Shown here in pieces: positions 16,525 to 24,916 of a stretch of DNA of 64,000 nt. Under the pieces are notes generated by a model. The model saw only the letters and a list, made by a program, of their open reading frames with translations. It ran no database searches and was not told the origin of the DNA. Numbering within the stretch: position 1 is the first letter of the stretch; the number at the start of each line of letters is the position of its first letter. This stretch comes from Enterococcus pingfangensis (GTDB lineage: Bacteria; Bacillota; Bacilli; Lactobacillales; Enterococcaceae). The translations under genes and the position numbers were made by a program. The stretch lies in NCBI RefSeq assembly GCF_005405205.1, contig NZ_BJDP01000005.1, forward strand, positions 124,001 through 188,000. Direction: 5' to 3'.

Positions 16525-17478
16525 ATGAAAAAATATATCGTTGGATTGTCGATTGCCTTACTAAGTCTAGGATTGGCGGGCTGCGGTTCGACCAATAGCG
16601 CTGAGACCGATGATTCGGCCAAGACAACTAGCAGTGTAGAAAAAACCATCGAAGTAACTGATTCTAACGGCAAAGTGACCGTTCCAAAAAATCCTGAGAA
16701 AGTCGTCGTTTTCGATAATGGCTCGCTAGATACTTTGGATGCTTTGGGGGTCGGCGATAAAGTCGTAGCGGCAGCAACCGATAATTTGCCAGCGTATTTA
16801 GAAGATTATAAAAAAGTGGAATCGGCCGGCGGGATCAAAGAACCTGATTTAGAAAAAATCAATCAGATAAAACCCGATTTGATTATTATTTCTGGTCGGC
16901 AAAGTGATTTTCTAGAGCAATTAAAAGCGATCGCACCAACGATGTATTTAGCTGTGGATACTTCTGATACTTGGAATTCAATCAAGCAAAACGTGACGAC
17001 GCTAGGACAAATCTTTGACAAAGAAAAAGCTGCCGAAAAACAATTATCTGCACTAGAAGCAGACATCAAAGAAACAAAAGCTAAAGCAGAAGAAAGCCAA
17101 GATAAAGCTTTGACTGTTTTGATTAACGAAGGACAATTGTCTACTTATGGAAAAGATTCACGTTTTGGGATTATTTATGATACGTTTGGTTTTGCAGAAG
17201 CTGATGACGCGATCAAAGCCTCTACTCACGGTCAAAGTGTTGCTTATGAATATGTCTTAGACAAGAATCCAGAGATCATCTTCGTCGTAGACCGGACAAA
17301 AGCAATCGGCGGCGACACTAGCGCTAACAATGTCGCGGACAATGAATTAGTTGCCCAGACAACAGCTGGTAAAAATAACAAAGTCATCACATTGCAGCCC
17401 GACGTTTGGTATTTAAGCGGCGGCGGTTTAGAATCTGCTAAAATGATGCTAGAAGACGTCAATCAAGCATTTGAATAA
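16525..17478 (+). CDS. Siderophore-binding lipoprotein
   Basis: A 317-residue solute-binding protein with a lipoprotein signal ending in LAGC (Cys20), followed by a Ser/Thr-rich linker. The periplasmic-binding-protein-2 fold of iron complexes is indicated by VTVPKNPEKVVVFDNGSLD near residue 52, KPDLIIISGRQ near 115, and GQSVAYEYVLDKNPEIIF. The NPEKVVVFD pattern resembles YclQ/CeuE-type catechol siderophore binders. AGGAGG lies upstream of the ATG. It is the last gene of the Fur-controlled operon and is followed by a strong terminator. A signal-anchored binding protein encoded last is common in this subfamily. Confidence 0.92.
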   Translation: MKKYIVGLSIALLSLGLAGCGSTNSAETDDSAKTTSSVEKTIEVTDSNGKVTVPKNPEKVVVFDNGSLDTLDALGVGDKVVAAATDNLPAYLEDYKKVESAGGIKEPDLEKINQIKPDLIIISGRQSDFLEQLKAIAPTMYLAVDTSDTWNSIKQNVTTLGQIFDKEKAAEKQLSALEADIKETKAKAEESQDKALTVLINEGQLSTYGKDSRFGIIYDTFGFAEADDAIKASTHGQSVAYEYVLDKNPEIIFVVDRTKAIGGDTSANNVADNELVAQTTAGKNNKVITLQPDVWYLSGGGLESAKMMLEDVNQAFE

Positions 17479-17490
17479 CAATAAATTCAG

Positions 17491-17528
17491 AAAAAGGGTT
17501 GCGACAAGATTTTGTCACAACCCTTTTT
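17491..17528. terminator. Terminator of the iron importer operon
   Basis: AAAAAGGGTTG-CGACAA pairs with TTGTCA-CAACCCTTTTT across a short loop. The A and T runs on either side allow bidirectional use with the convergent Crp/Fnr gene. It carries the recurrent GACAA/TTGTC core. Confidence 0.85.
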
Positions 17529-17572
17529 GCTGATTGAAAAATGACTTCCCAAACATTTTTCTTTTCAAAAAA

Positions 17573-18232
17573 CTATAGATCTTCTAATCCATCCTGATCC
17601 AATAAAATAATCGTTCGTTTCTTACGACTGATCAACTGCTTGCTTTCTAACAGTTTCAGTTTTCTTGACAATGTTTCTGGCGTCGTTCCCAAAAACAAAG
17701 CTAGCTCTTTCATTTTCATCGGCAAGACTAGTTCATTAGAATCCGCTACTTTTGCCAAATCAAGTAAATAAGTCGCTAGACGTTCCTCGACTTTTTCCAT
17801 CATCAAAAATTGGGTCTGCTGTTCCGTCTTCACCATCTTTGTCGCATTGATTTCTAATAGTTTTAGACTTAACTGCGGATATTTTAATAACAAGTTAGAA
17901 AAATCTTGATGTCTTAAAATACAGACTTCGGTAGGTTCTAACGCTTCGCCGAACAGCGCATCATTTTGCACGCCGAATAATTGGTTTTCCCCTTCATATT
18001 CGCCCGGCTCTACTACCCGTAAAACTTGTTCTTTTCCATTGGAAGAAAGCTGGTACACTTTCATATTTCCACGAGCAACGATGACCAGCTGTTTCTCGCC
18101 GTCAGGTGTGAAGATCTGCTCACCTTTAGCTACCATCCGATGTTTGACCAGCGCATGGATCTTTTTTTGATCTGCTACCTCCAGATGATTGAATAATGGT
18201 ACTAAAGAAACGCATAGGTGTTCTTGACTCAT
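17573..18232 (-). CDS. Crp/Fnr-family transcriptional regulator
   Basis: The protein has an N-terminal cyclic-nucleotide-binding-type beta-roll (about residues 10-115, GEQIFTPDGEKQLVIVARGNMKVYQ region) and a C-terminal winged helix with the recognition pattern LGTTPETLSRKLKLLE at about residues 172-187. The family responds to oxygen, NO, heme or other redox signals. No FNR-type four-cysteine cluster is present; only Cys7 and Cys104 or so are seen. I place the start at ATG 18232 because GAGGAGG lies between it and the alternative TTG at 18247. It sits last in a small operon after the HMA and Dps-like genes. An FNR-type palindrome at 19074-19087 in that operon's promoter suggests autoregulation. 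Confidence 0.88.
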   Translation of the reverse strand: MSQEHLCVSLVPLFNHLEVADQKKIHALVKHRMVAKGEQIFTPDGEKQLVIVARGNMKVYQLSSNGKEQVLRVVEPGEYEGENQLFGVQNDALFGEALEPTEVCILRHQDFSNLLLKYPQLSLKLLEINATKMVKTEQQTQFLMMEKVEERLATYLLDLAKVADSNELVLPMKMKELALFLGTTPETLSRKLKLLESKQLISRKKRTIILLDQDGLEDL

Positions 18233-18247
18233 GGAAATCCTCCTCAA

Positions 18248-18781
18248 TTAATCGTCTTCGTCCTCTTCAAGTTCTGTTACGTCATTTCCTAAATAACGTT
18301 GCCAAACTAAGACTTGATGTTTGATCCAAGCATACAATTTTTTTAGAAATTCAGCTAAACCGAATTTTTCTTCTTTTTCAGCTAATGCGATCCCGCGAGT
18401 GATAAACAAGTTTTGTGTAGCTAAATCGGCTACGAGCTCATTGAGGATCGTTTCGGCGTCCTCATATTTCAACTTGCCGCTGTCTTTGATCATAGCATAC
18501 TCTGTAAACTCAGCCAAAGTCGTTGGAATCAGTTCCCCTTCATCTAACACCTTCTGGCTTAATTCGTCAAATAACTGATCTTCTTCAGCGATCATAGCTG
18601 CTAGCTTAGGTTCTGCAAAACTCCGGACAGATCCTTTCAAATAATAATCCGCTTGCCGTAATTTGACTCTATGGACAAATAAATTGGACAAAATGTGGCT
18701 GATCATCGCGCCGGCTGTAGGAATGTGGTGATCTTGATCGCTTTTGATTTTCTCTGCTTGATACTTTTCTTCAACCGTCAT
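18248..18781 (-). CDS. Dps/ferritin-like protein
   Basis: A 177-residue, largely helical acidic protein with the layout of Dps-type ferritins: a long first helix (GAMISHILSNLFVHRVKLRQADYYLKG), then FAEPKLAAMIAEEDQLFDEL, which supplies the Glu/Asp positions of a ferroxidase-like site. A proline turn LIPTTLAEF and two further helices follow. The first-helix His of classical Dps proteins appears shifted, so metal chemistry may be altered. The expected role is iron sequestration and protection of DNA from oxidants. It begins one base after the HMA gene's stop and is followed immediately by the regulator, so it belongs to one transcription unit. Confidence 0.65.
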   Translation of the reverse strand: MTVEEKYQAEKIKSDQDHHIPTAGAMISHILSNLFVHRVKLRQADYYLKGSVRSFAEPKLAAMIAEEDQLFDELSQKVLDEGELIPTTLAEFTEYAMIKDSGKLKYEDAETILNELVADLATQNLFITRGIALAEKEEKFGLAEFLKKLYAWIKHQVLVWQRYLGNDVTELEEDEDD

Positions 18782-18782
18782 C

Positions 18783-19013
18783 TTATGCCAACTCCTTTAC
18801 TTTGATTCCTTCTACTTCATAACCTAAATTCTCGATCACTTGTTTTAAGGCTTCTGGACTCGTCTTATCTGGTTGAATCTCGGCTTTGACCTTGCTGGCA
18901 TTGAATAAAACTTTGACTTTATCGACACCTGATTGTTGTCCCACCGCATTTTCGATTTTTTGCATACATGATGGACAAGTTAATGTTCCTAATTGGATGA
19001 TTACTTTTTGCAT
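18783..19013 (-). CDS. Heavy-metal-associated (HMA) domain protein, CopZ-like
   Basis: A 76-residue single HMA domain with the ferredoxin-like pattern. The metal-binding loop reads LTCPSCMQKIE (two Cys at about residues 12 and 15), and the domain closes with VIENLGYEVEGI. The usual Met before the first Cys is replaced (GTLTCPSC), so copper binding is likely but may be tuned differently. GAGGAGG places the start at ATG 19013 rather than the in-frame ATG seven codons earlier, which overlaps that ribosome-binding site. It is first in the HMA, Dps-like, Crp/Fnr operon. Confidence 0.82.
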   Translation of the reverse strand: MQKVIIQLGTLTCPSCMQKIENAVGQQSGVDKVKVLFNASKVKAEIQPDKTSPEALKQVIENLGYEVEGIKVKELA

Positions 19014-19073
19014 GACTGTTTCCTCCTCGTTCATTTGATACTCTTATTCTAGCGGGTCTTTGGACTTAATAAA

Positions 19074-19087
19074 TTGACCTCTATCAA
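19074..19087 (-). promoter_or_regulatory. FNR/Crp-type palindrome upstream of the HMA-Dps-Crp operon
   Basis: On the minus strand the sequence reads TTGATAGAGGTCAA, one base away from the FNR-type consensus TTGAT-N4-ATCAA. It lies about 60 bases upstream of the HMA start. The regulator encoded at the end of the operon is an obvious candidate ligand-responsive binder. Confidence 0.6.
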
Positions 19088-19160
19088 GTTTTGACTTTTT
19101 TATTTGATCATTAGCAAAAAATCAGCGAATACTCAAAACGATTTATTTTGGAACAAATAA

Positions 19161-19190
19161 AAAAAGAGTTCCCGCCGTGACGAGAACTCT
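19161..19190 (-). terminator. Terminator of the DUF1858-DUF438 operon
   Basis: AGAGTTC (19165-19171) pairs with GAACTCT (19184-19190), with further pairing inside. The minus-strand transcript then runs into seven T residues. It separates this operon from the HMA operon downstream. Confidence 0.8.
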
Positions 19191-19198
19191 GCTGATTC

Positions 19199-20527
19199 TT
19201 ATTCTGTTTTTCCATCCAATAAACGATTTTGGCCTTCGATTGCTTGAATTTCGGTGATATCTTGGGTTGCTTCTAAACAGCCCAGATACTCCCCTTGTTC
19301 ATTTTTTAGTGCAAAGTAGCGGATATAGACTTTCTTGCCGCGGATATCGATCCAAAAATCGGCTTCTGAGCGAGCGCCAGAACGAAAATCATCTAAAATC
19401 TGCTGAACGATATGCATGCTTTTTGGCGGATGACAATTCACGACTTCCCGACCGACAACGGATTTTGTCCGTGGAAAGACACGATTTTTTCCTTCTGAGA
19501 AAAAGCGTACGCGGTCATCTTTATCTACAAAAGTCAAATCGACTGGCAATACTTGGAACATCGCGATCATTTCTTCCAGCTTCATAGTCCCAGTCGGCAA
19601 GACGATCGTTTCTGCTGATGTTTCATTTTCCCAATCATAATGCTCTTCAAGTACGGCTGCTTCGGCTTCAGCAAGACCTGCCGCGATTCCTTCGGTTGTT
19701 TCTTTCGCTTGCTGGATTGCCAACTGACGTGCCGGCTCGCGTTCTTGTTCTTTTTCTAACGCAGATTTGCTGGCTTTCCAAGGCAGTGGTTCCGGAATGA
19801 AGGCAAAACCGATATCAAAACTGTCTGCGGCAATTTTTTCCCAATCTTTCAGACTAAAAACATCAAGCGTCATGGGTGCCATGATTTCTTCTTCTTTAAA
19901 AATCATCTCTTCAATTTCATTTTTTGCTTCTTCCCATTTTTCAGCTAGCGGGTTGTAAGCAACTTTTTCTGAAGCGACTAATTGGATCAGCGCTTTGACT
20001 TGATCACGAACATCATCGTCCACTCCCCACATAACTTTAGGCGGCGCTGTGATCCCATATTTTTCCATGTAAGAAAAAATCAATGTTTCTTTGCGGGCAT
20101 AGTGTTTATCGATCTGCATCAGATCCCCTAATGCATGTAGCAGGCGGTCTTTTTGCGACCAATCCCCCGCTTTGACCTTTGCTAAAAGACCATCGATTTC
20201 GTCTGTCAATAAAGATTGCAAGACTTGGTTTTCCAATTTCAGCGTATGGATCGGATGTCCCGGTTGTTCATGTTCTAGATTGGAACGATGGATCTCATTG
20301 ATCGATCCTTTGAAGACCGCTGCATGGATGTTGCATAATTTTTGGATTTCTTGCGGATTCAAGCCGCCTTGGATCAACGCCTTTTCAGCAGAGGTGATCT
20401 CGGTGACATCTACTCCTTCAAATTCTTGGTTGAATAAGTCTTTGGCTTCTTCAAATGAACCGCCTTTGTGCAGCAGCGACAAAATCTCTACGATTCTTTC
20501 TTGGCGCTGTTCTCTTGTTCGTTCCAT
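19199..20527 (-). CDS. DUF438 haemerythrin/PAS-domain protein
   Basis: A 442-residue cytosolic protein. The N-terminus (about residues 10-80) matches DUF438. A haemerythrin-like HHE helical region follows, with HPIHTLKLEN near residue 91, IDKHYARKETLIFSYMEKYG near 138 and Glu-rich helices to about 220. The C-terminal 125 residues form a PAS-like sensor domain (MIAMFQVLPVDLTFVDKDDRVRFFSEG) ending in DITEIQ. His and Glu residues of the HHE part could hold a di-iron centre that senses or detoxifies NO or O2. The start overlaps the DUF1858 stop in the form TAATG, so the two are coupled. Known members are linked to NO stress; function here is inferred. Confidence 0.82.
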   Translation of the reverse strand: MERTREQRQERIVEILSLLHKGGSFEEAKDLFNQEFEGVDVTEITSAEKALIQGGLNPQEIQKLCNIHAAVFKGSINEIHRSNLEHEQPGHPIHTLKLENQVLQSLLTDEIDGLLAKVKAGDWSQKDRLLHALGDLMQIDKHYARKETLIFSYMEKYGITAPPKVMWGVDDDVRDQVKALIQLVASEKVAYNPLAEKWEEAKNEIEEMIFKEEEIMAPMTLDVFSLKDWEKIAADSFDIGFAFIPEPLPWKASKSALEKEQEREPARQLAIQQAKETTEGIAAGLAEAEAAVLEEHYDWENETSAETIVLPTGTMKLEEMIAMFQVLPVDLTFVDKDDRVRFFSEGKNRVFPRTKSVVGREVVNCHPPKSMHIVQQILDDFRSGARSEADFWIDIRGKKVYIRYFALKNEQGEYLGCLEATQDITEIQAIEGQNRLLDGKTE

Positions 20528-20757
20528 TAAACCGCTCCTTTCACTGTGAATCCATTTGCTTCAAATGTTTCGATGATCTGTTCCATCGGGATGTGTTTCA
20601 TTTTTGCTCCTTTAGGGATCGTTACATAGCGACCTGCCGTTTGCAGCATCCCCGGTTTTGCGATTGTGTCAAAACCTAATTTATACATTAAATCCTTAAC
20701 TTCAGGATAAAGCGTGACTAATTCGAATAGAGATTTAGATAAGTCTAATTCCTTCAT
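20527..20757 (-). CDS. DUF1858-domain protein
   Basis: A 76-residue protein with the DUF1858 pattern: LSKSLFELVTLYPEVKDLMYKLGFD followed by PGMLQTAGRYVTIPKGAKMKHI. This small helical domain is often fused or adjacent to DUF438 and haemerythrin-like proteins involved in NO or iron-sulfur stress. AAAGGAGAG precedes the ATG. The promoter has a perfect TATAAT (20788-20793 on the minus strand) but a poor -35 (CTGTGA), which suggests an activator-dependent promoter. First gene of the pair. Confidence 0.85.
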   Translation of the reverse strand: MKELDLSKSLFELVTLYPEVKDLMYKLGFDTIAKPGMLQTAGRYVTIPKGAKMKHIPMEQIIETFEANGFTVKGAV

Positions 20758-20858
20758 ATACGGCTCTCCTTTACATGCTGTTTACTCATTATACGCATAA
20801 CCTAAGCATTTCACAGCACTTGTTAAAAAAACTTTGCAAAAATATCGTATCTGATAAA

Positions 20859-21506
20859 TCAGCTTAACGTAAAATACAAAGGCGCAAGTTCTTCTAATGT
20901 TTGCAGCGTTTCTTGAACGATGTTCGGTGTAGCTTTAAAAATTAATCTTCCTAATTGGAAACTGCGATCCTGCATCGCTGCTTGTAATTTTTGCGGCTGG
21001 TTGTTGTCGGCTAAAAATTCTGTCAGCGGCAAATGGTCTTCTAATTCATGTTCCACTTGCGGCCAAATATAATACTCCTCAATATTTGCCACGCCTTTGC
21101 TCCATTCATGCAAGCTGGTCAGCAATTCGTTGTATTCAGCTAAACTCCCGGCACGTTCATCGCTTTTATAATGTTGAAACATCAAATAGACTTGAAATTG
21201 TTTTCTATTCAGCAATGCTGCTAGACAGGCATTTTGATTTCTGCTCTGCGGATCACGATAGGCGCTCCAAAAGTGGTTCCGTAAATTCCACCCATTGGTC
21301 CAACTTTCAATCTTTGGTTTTTCCATACGATACTCTGCTGGCAACGCCTTCGCAACGGCTTGCTGCCACGCTTTCCATTTTTGCCAGTGTTCTTTATACT
21401 CTTGTTTTATTTCTTCCACTTCATCTATTGAATAAAATTCCTTTAATTGTTTGAAGGCAAAAAAATCACGCTCAAATAATTGAAAGTCATCGTTTGTTAA
21501 TTCCAT
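20859..21506 (-). CDS. HI_0552-like protein of unknown function
   Basis: A 215-residue soluble protein, rich in Trp, Glu and Lys, without signal or membrane segments. Its composition and motifs (WTNGWNLRNHFWSAYRD, LAALLNRKQFQVYLMFQHYKSD, IEEYYIWPQVEHE) resemble the HI_0552 family. Members are sometimes labelled as glucose-6-phosphate-dehydrogenase family in databases without evidence of that activity. The start ATG at 21506 has AAAAGAGGCG. It is monocistronic as far as I can see, about 100 bases upstream of the DUF1858 gene. No function can be assigned. Confidence 0.6.
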   Translation of the reverse strand: MELTNDDFQLFERDFFAFKQLKEFYSIDEVEEIKQEYKEHWQKWKAWQQAVAKALPAEYRMEKPKIESWTNGWNLRNHFWSAYRDPQSRNQNACLAALLNRKQFQVYLMFQHYKSDERAGSLAEYNELLTSLHEWSKGVANIEEYYIWPQVEHELEDHLPLTEFLADNNQPQKLQAAMQDRSFQLGRLIFKATPNIVQETLQTLEELAPLYFTLS

Positions 21507-21582
21507 GAAATCGCCTCTTTTCCTTAAATCATCCTTATTGTAAACATTTCAAAATATTTATTCAAACAAAATTTGTAAGCAG

Positions 21583-21616
21583 CAAAAGACCCCTTTCTCA
21601 AACTGAGCAAGGGGTC
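21583..21616 (-). terminator. Terminator of the TauE/SafE-family gene
   Basis: GACCCCTT (21588-21595) pairs with AAGGGGTC (21609-21616), with inner CTCA/TGAG pairing. On the minus strand it is followed by TTTTGCT. Confidence 0.8.
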
Positions 21617-21656
21617 GAGCGGTTTTAAAAATTTTTCATAACTGTCCGAACTGAAC

Positions 21657-22520
21657 TTAACGCAAGCCTTTGCGGATATAGGTAACGCCTGAGTAGATAA
21701 CTACTGCGATCACGATCCACGTTAAAACATTCATGTTTAATCCAGTAACGAATTTAGTCGCAATCACCACACCGATGATCCCACCGATCGTAATTGCCAA
21801 ACTAACTTTCCGGGCATAGTCGCCAGATTTGATGAAATTCACACCGGCAACCGGCATCAAGCCCGCACATGAAGCCATCATGATTGGAAAAGCGACCAAT
21901 GGATTCAAGCCCAGCATATAAACTAAAGCCATACATGGTGCATACAAGCCAACTCCAATCGTCATCAACGCGCCTAAGATAAAGTTCCCAACGATCCCGA
22001 TGATCAATTTGATCCCCGTCAAGCCAGTCAACGCATTGCCTGTTCCTAACATATCAAGCAAGCCTAATTGTTTCAACGCCATCAAACCAGCCGTGATGAT
22101 CAGAGCGATCCCCATGTAGAACTGCACCTTTTTCTCTGGCAATTTGCTGACCGTTTTAGAACCTACATATGAACCAACGATCGCAGCGATAACTAGTGAG
22201 AACAATGTTAACGGTGCCACTTTTACAACTGTAATAAAAATAAATGCTTCAATAATTACTGGAACCGTATGGGCAACATTCAATGTTCCCGGCAGTTTGC
22301 GGTCATTATCTAACTGTTTCGTCATTTCCAACAACATCGTCGTCGGTGCGAAACTTCCAATTCCTAACGTGTCCATCGCATCGGTCACCAGACCGATCAC
22401 TCCTGAGACTATGGCGTTTCCGCTGCCCCAATTTCCTCGTTCTGCAGCTAAATCGCGAATAAAATAAAAAAGATAATAAACTAATAGGACGCCTAGCAAC
22501 CCCAACAAAATTTGTACCAT
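21657..22520 (-). CDS. TauE/SafE-family anion permease
   Basis: A 287-residue membrane protein with about eight hydrophobic helices and the internally repeated TauE/SafE pattern (GNFILGALMTIGVGLYAPCMALVYMLGLNP in the second half; IGLVTDAMDTLGIGSFAPTTML in the first). The family moves sulfite, sulfoacetate and related organosulfur anions, and substrates are rarely known. AAAGGAG sets the start at ATG 22520 rather than the further upstream ATG that has no ribosome-binding site. It has its own terminator. It lies beside the DUF438/Crp cluster, but nothing in the sequence links them functionally. Confidence 0.85.
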   Translation of the reverse strand: MVQILLGLLGVLLVYYLFYFIRDLAAERGNWGSGNAIVSGVIGLVTDAMDTLGIGSFAPTTMLLEMTKQLDNDRKLPGTLNVAHTVPVIIEAFIFITVVKVAPLTLFSLVIAAIVGSYVGSKTVSKLPEKKVQFYMGIALIITAGLMALKQLGLLDMLGTGNALTGLTGIKLIIGIVGNFILGALMTIGVGLYAPCMALVYMLGLNPLVAFPIMMASCAGLMPVAGVNFIKSGDYARKVSLAITIGGIIGVVIATKFVTGLNMNVLTWIVIAVVIYSGVTYIRKGLR

Positions 22521-22871
22521 GATTTTCTCCTTTAACAATTTAATAATAAAGCGCTTTTTCCTTATAAAATAATACAGCACTTCATAAGGAATTTAACTTA
22601 AATCAACTAACAGTTTGATGATATTCATCCAATAAACAGTACATTATTCAAAGTGGACTGTCAAATCGATTTCCATAAAAAAAGTGAGGATGACAGAAGT
22701 GGGCAGTTTCAAGAAATCAACGGACAGTTTTGAAAATCGTTGCTCAAATTTTTGTGAAATCTCGGCGCATTTCTAAAGATGCCACTGAAACACCGTTTAT
22801 TCGAAAAAAGAGAGTGTGACAAGATTCTTGTCACACCCTCAAAGTCGCAAATCACTCAGTATAAAATCTGA
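22521..22871. repeat. Intergenic repeat copy B with TGTG-type terminator
   Basis: This stretch holds no gene. The unit starting near 22690 (GACAGAAGTGGGCAGTTTCA) resembles the one at 12322. It ends in a hairpin at 22812-22840 in which GTGTGACAAGA pairs with TCTTGTCACAC. That hairpin lies about 30 bases downstream of the VOC protein stop on the minus strand and probably terminates that transcript. Confidence 0.45.
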
Positions 22872-23240
22872 TCATTCTTCACTCAAGACAAAATAATTAT
22901 TCTCAGGATCTGAAAAATTAAATAGTCTTTTACCCGCTTGTTCCGCGATTGGATTTACCACTGGACTGATTTTTTGCAGCCGTTTATGATAACTATCCAG
23001 GTCCGATACTTTTAATAATAATGAAGGAACATTATTGATGACTTCCGGAGAATACTCCGCAATGAACGCCCGATCAAACAAAACTAACTGGACCGATTCA
23101 AACAATTCTACCGTTACTTGCAGCGAGCCATCGACCATCGTTTGCTGCGAGCGGATCGTTCCACCCAGCCCTTCTTGCCAAAAAGCCGCACTAGCAGCGA
23201 CATCATTGACATACAACATGATTTCGATTTCTTTAAGCAT
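22872..23240 (-). CDS. VOC-superfamily (glyoxalase/bleomycin-resistance-like) protein
   Basis: A 122-residue protein with a VOC-type pattern: ML YVNDVAASAAFWQEGLGG at the N-terminus, a central beta strand VQLVLFD, and the C-terminal KRLFNFSDPENNYFVLSEE with a metal-ligand-like Glu. VOC proteins are diverse (lyases, dioxygenases, drug-binding proteins), so the reaction is not predictable. The start overlaps the end of the upstream DUF1801 gene by eight bases, indicating coupled translation. Confidence 0.8.
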   Translation of the reverse strand: MLKEIEIMLYVNDVAASAAFWQEGLGGTIRSQQTMVDGSLQVTVELFESVQLVLFDRAFIAEYSPEVINNVPSLLLKVSDLDSYHKRLQKISPVVNPIAEQAGKRLFNFSDPENNYFVLSEE

Positions 23241-23583
23241 AGTTAGCCACCACCTCTTCTAAACGAAAATGAACCATTTTTTTAATCAAATCGCTCGGCA
23301 ATTCTTGTTCATACGGAAACTGCACGGCACCTTTTGAAGTTTTGTAGTCTTCCAGTTGTTCTTGAAAAACCGTCAACACGCTAGGTGTCGGGTAAAATCC
23401 TAAATGTTTTTTCATCGCGCCAAAATGGACCAGATTTTCTTTTAAATAGAAAGTCGGCATCCCATAAGAGATTTTTTCCGTTGTTTCTGCTGGAACAATT
23501 TCTTTGATGAGCTGATAAAGCTCTTTCAGCAAAGGTTGTTGCTCTTTTTCAGCATCATTGATGTAGATCTCAATCGGTGACAT
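23233..23583 (-). CDS. DUF1801 (YdhG-like) protein
   Basis: A 116-residue protein with the DUF1801 pattern: an N-terminal helix, then KISYGMPTFYLKENLVHFGAMKKHLGFYPTPS, and a C-terminal LPSDLIKKMVHFRLEEV. It resembles the Bacillus Fra (frataxin-like iron chaperone, YdhG) group. Iron-sulfur assembly assistance is possible but unproven. AGGAGC precedes the ATG. It is co-transcribed with the VOC gene. Confidence 0.82.
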   Translation of the reverse strand: MSPIEIYINDAEKEQQPLLKELYQLIKEIVPAETTEKISYGMPTFYLKENLVHFGAMKKHLGFYPTPSVLTVFQEQLEDYKTSKGAVQFPYEQELPSDLIKKMVHFRLEEVVANYA

Positions 23584-23658
23584 ACATTCAGCTCCTTATT
23601 CGTAATAGCCTTTTCAGTTAGTTTAGCGAAAATGACTAAAAAGCGATAGAAATTTGCT

Positions 23659-23964
23659 CTACTCTTTCAATAAATCACCCAATGAAAAACCGTCAAACGT
23701 TTCGCCGTCATAATATTTCAACAACTGATCAGCCGTCAATAAAGAAGACGTCATTTCCTCTTCTTTATCCTCAACTTGATTCAAGGCCGCATATTCTTGG
23801 TATTGTTCTGCCAATTGACGATACATCGCCTTTTTTGAGGGACCTGCACCAGTGATAAAAGGCAGTTCTTTGATGTGTCCGCGATAAAACGGCAAGCCGT
23901 CGACCCATTCGATCGGCTGTTCTGCGACAGTCAGCTGAACTTCAGCAAAAATTTCTTCATACAT
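23659..23964 (-). CDS. Small protein of unknown function
   Basis: A 101-residue acidic protein with no membrane segment. The middle (LPFYRGHIKELPFITGAGPSKKAMYRQL) has a faint resemblance to HicB-like partial RNase-H folds, but no HicA toxin lies nearby and the signature is weak, so I leave it unassigned. The gene overlaps the end of the AraC-type regulator by eight bases, so it is translationally coupled to it and possibly functionally linked. Confidence 0.55.
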   Translation of the reverse strand: MYEEIFAEVQLTVAEQPIEWVDGLPFYRGHIKELPFITGAGPSKKAMYRQLAEQYQEYAALNQVEDKEEEMTSSLLTADQLLKYYDGETFDGFSLGDLLKE

Positions 23965-24916
23965 TTAGTTTCTTCCTCTCATTTTTTCGATACTGACTCG
24001 GTGTGACTCCTTCAATCTGTTTGAAACGTTTATAGAAAAAAGCTTTGTCTTTATAACCTAAGCGTTCCACGATCGTTTGCACTGTTAGTTCTGTCTGTGC
24101 TAAATAACTTTTGCATCGTTCGATTTTTCGAAATAAAACAACTTCGGTAAAAGACTGACCCGTTTTTTCCTTTAGTAAATTAGATAAATAATTCGGATGG
24201 AAGTGAAATTTTTGCGCAACTTCTGCTAATGTCACTTGTTCTAACCGAGCATCGATGTACGCTAATATTTCTTCAGTCAATTGCCCATTCGAAACAAAAG
24301 TATCCTTAGCAACCAAACGTTCCGGCGCCGCCTGACTGATCTCAACGATCAAGAGCACAAACGCTGATTTCGTTACTTTATTATTAAAATAAGCCATTTT
24401 GACGATTTGTTTCAACAAAAGTAACGCATAAAAATGGACATCTGTCACCTCAGCAAAATCATAGATCAAATAACGACCGATACCGCTAAATTCATCACTT
24501 AATGCCTCGATAAAAAAACGATAAAGCAGCGGTTCTTCAAAAAATTGGCCCAGCAGCGACTCAGTAAAGTAGCTCGACTTGAAATAAAAGGCGATCACCT
24601 CAGAATCAAACTCAGCGCCGTAAGAAAGATCTGCAACAGCATTCGTGATGATCAGACCGCCGGTAGTCAGCGTTGTTGCTACGTCCTCTGTTCTAACAAC
24701 CGCCGAACCTTTTAGCACGTATAAGATCCGAACAAAACCTGTAGGAACAGTAATTTGATCACCCGTTTTTTTAGTCACGAACGCCGCGATTTCCCGCTGC
24801 GGGTTTTCTGTAAAACGCCGAACTTCGTCGATCATTTTGTCATTGTCAGCTAAATAGCAATCCAATGTTTTTAGAAAGCGATAAAAATCAGTATATTGTG
24901 TCACGGTTACATCCAA
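23957..24916 (-). CDS. AraC-family transcriptional regulator
   Basis: The protein combines an N-terminal cupin-like sensor (about residues 30-145, with RILYVLKGSAVVRTEDVATTL) and a C-terminal double HTH (about residues 220-319). The HTH part contains LAEVAQKFHFHPNYLSNLLKEKTGQSF and IVERLGYKDKAFFYKRFKQIEGVTPSQYR. I prefer TTG at 24916 as start because AAGGTGG lies nine bases ahead of it; a TTG at 24940 has no comparable site. The neighbouring coupled small gene could be a target or modulator. The inducer is unknown. Confidence 0.85.
   Translation of the reverse strand: MDVTVTQYTDFYRFLKTLDCYLADNDKMIDEVRRFTENPQREIAAFVTKKTGDQITVPTGFVRILYVLKGSAVVRTEDVATTLTTGGLIITNAVADLSYGAEFDSEVIAFYFKSSYFTESLLGQFFEEPLLYRFFIEALSDEFSGIGRYLIYDFAEVTDVHFYALLLLKQIVKMAYFNNKVTKSAFVLLIVEISQAAPERLVAKDTFVSNGQLTEEILAYIDARLEQVTLAEVAQKFHFHPNYLSNLLKEKTGQSFTEVVLFRKIERCKSYLAQTELTVQTIVERLGYKDKAFFYKRFKQIEGVTPSQYRKNERKKLNV

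Noticed and set aside
23659..23964. HicB-like antitoxin
   Set aside because: Resemblance is faint, no HicA toxin is adjacent, and the gene is coupled to an AraC regulator.
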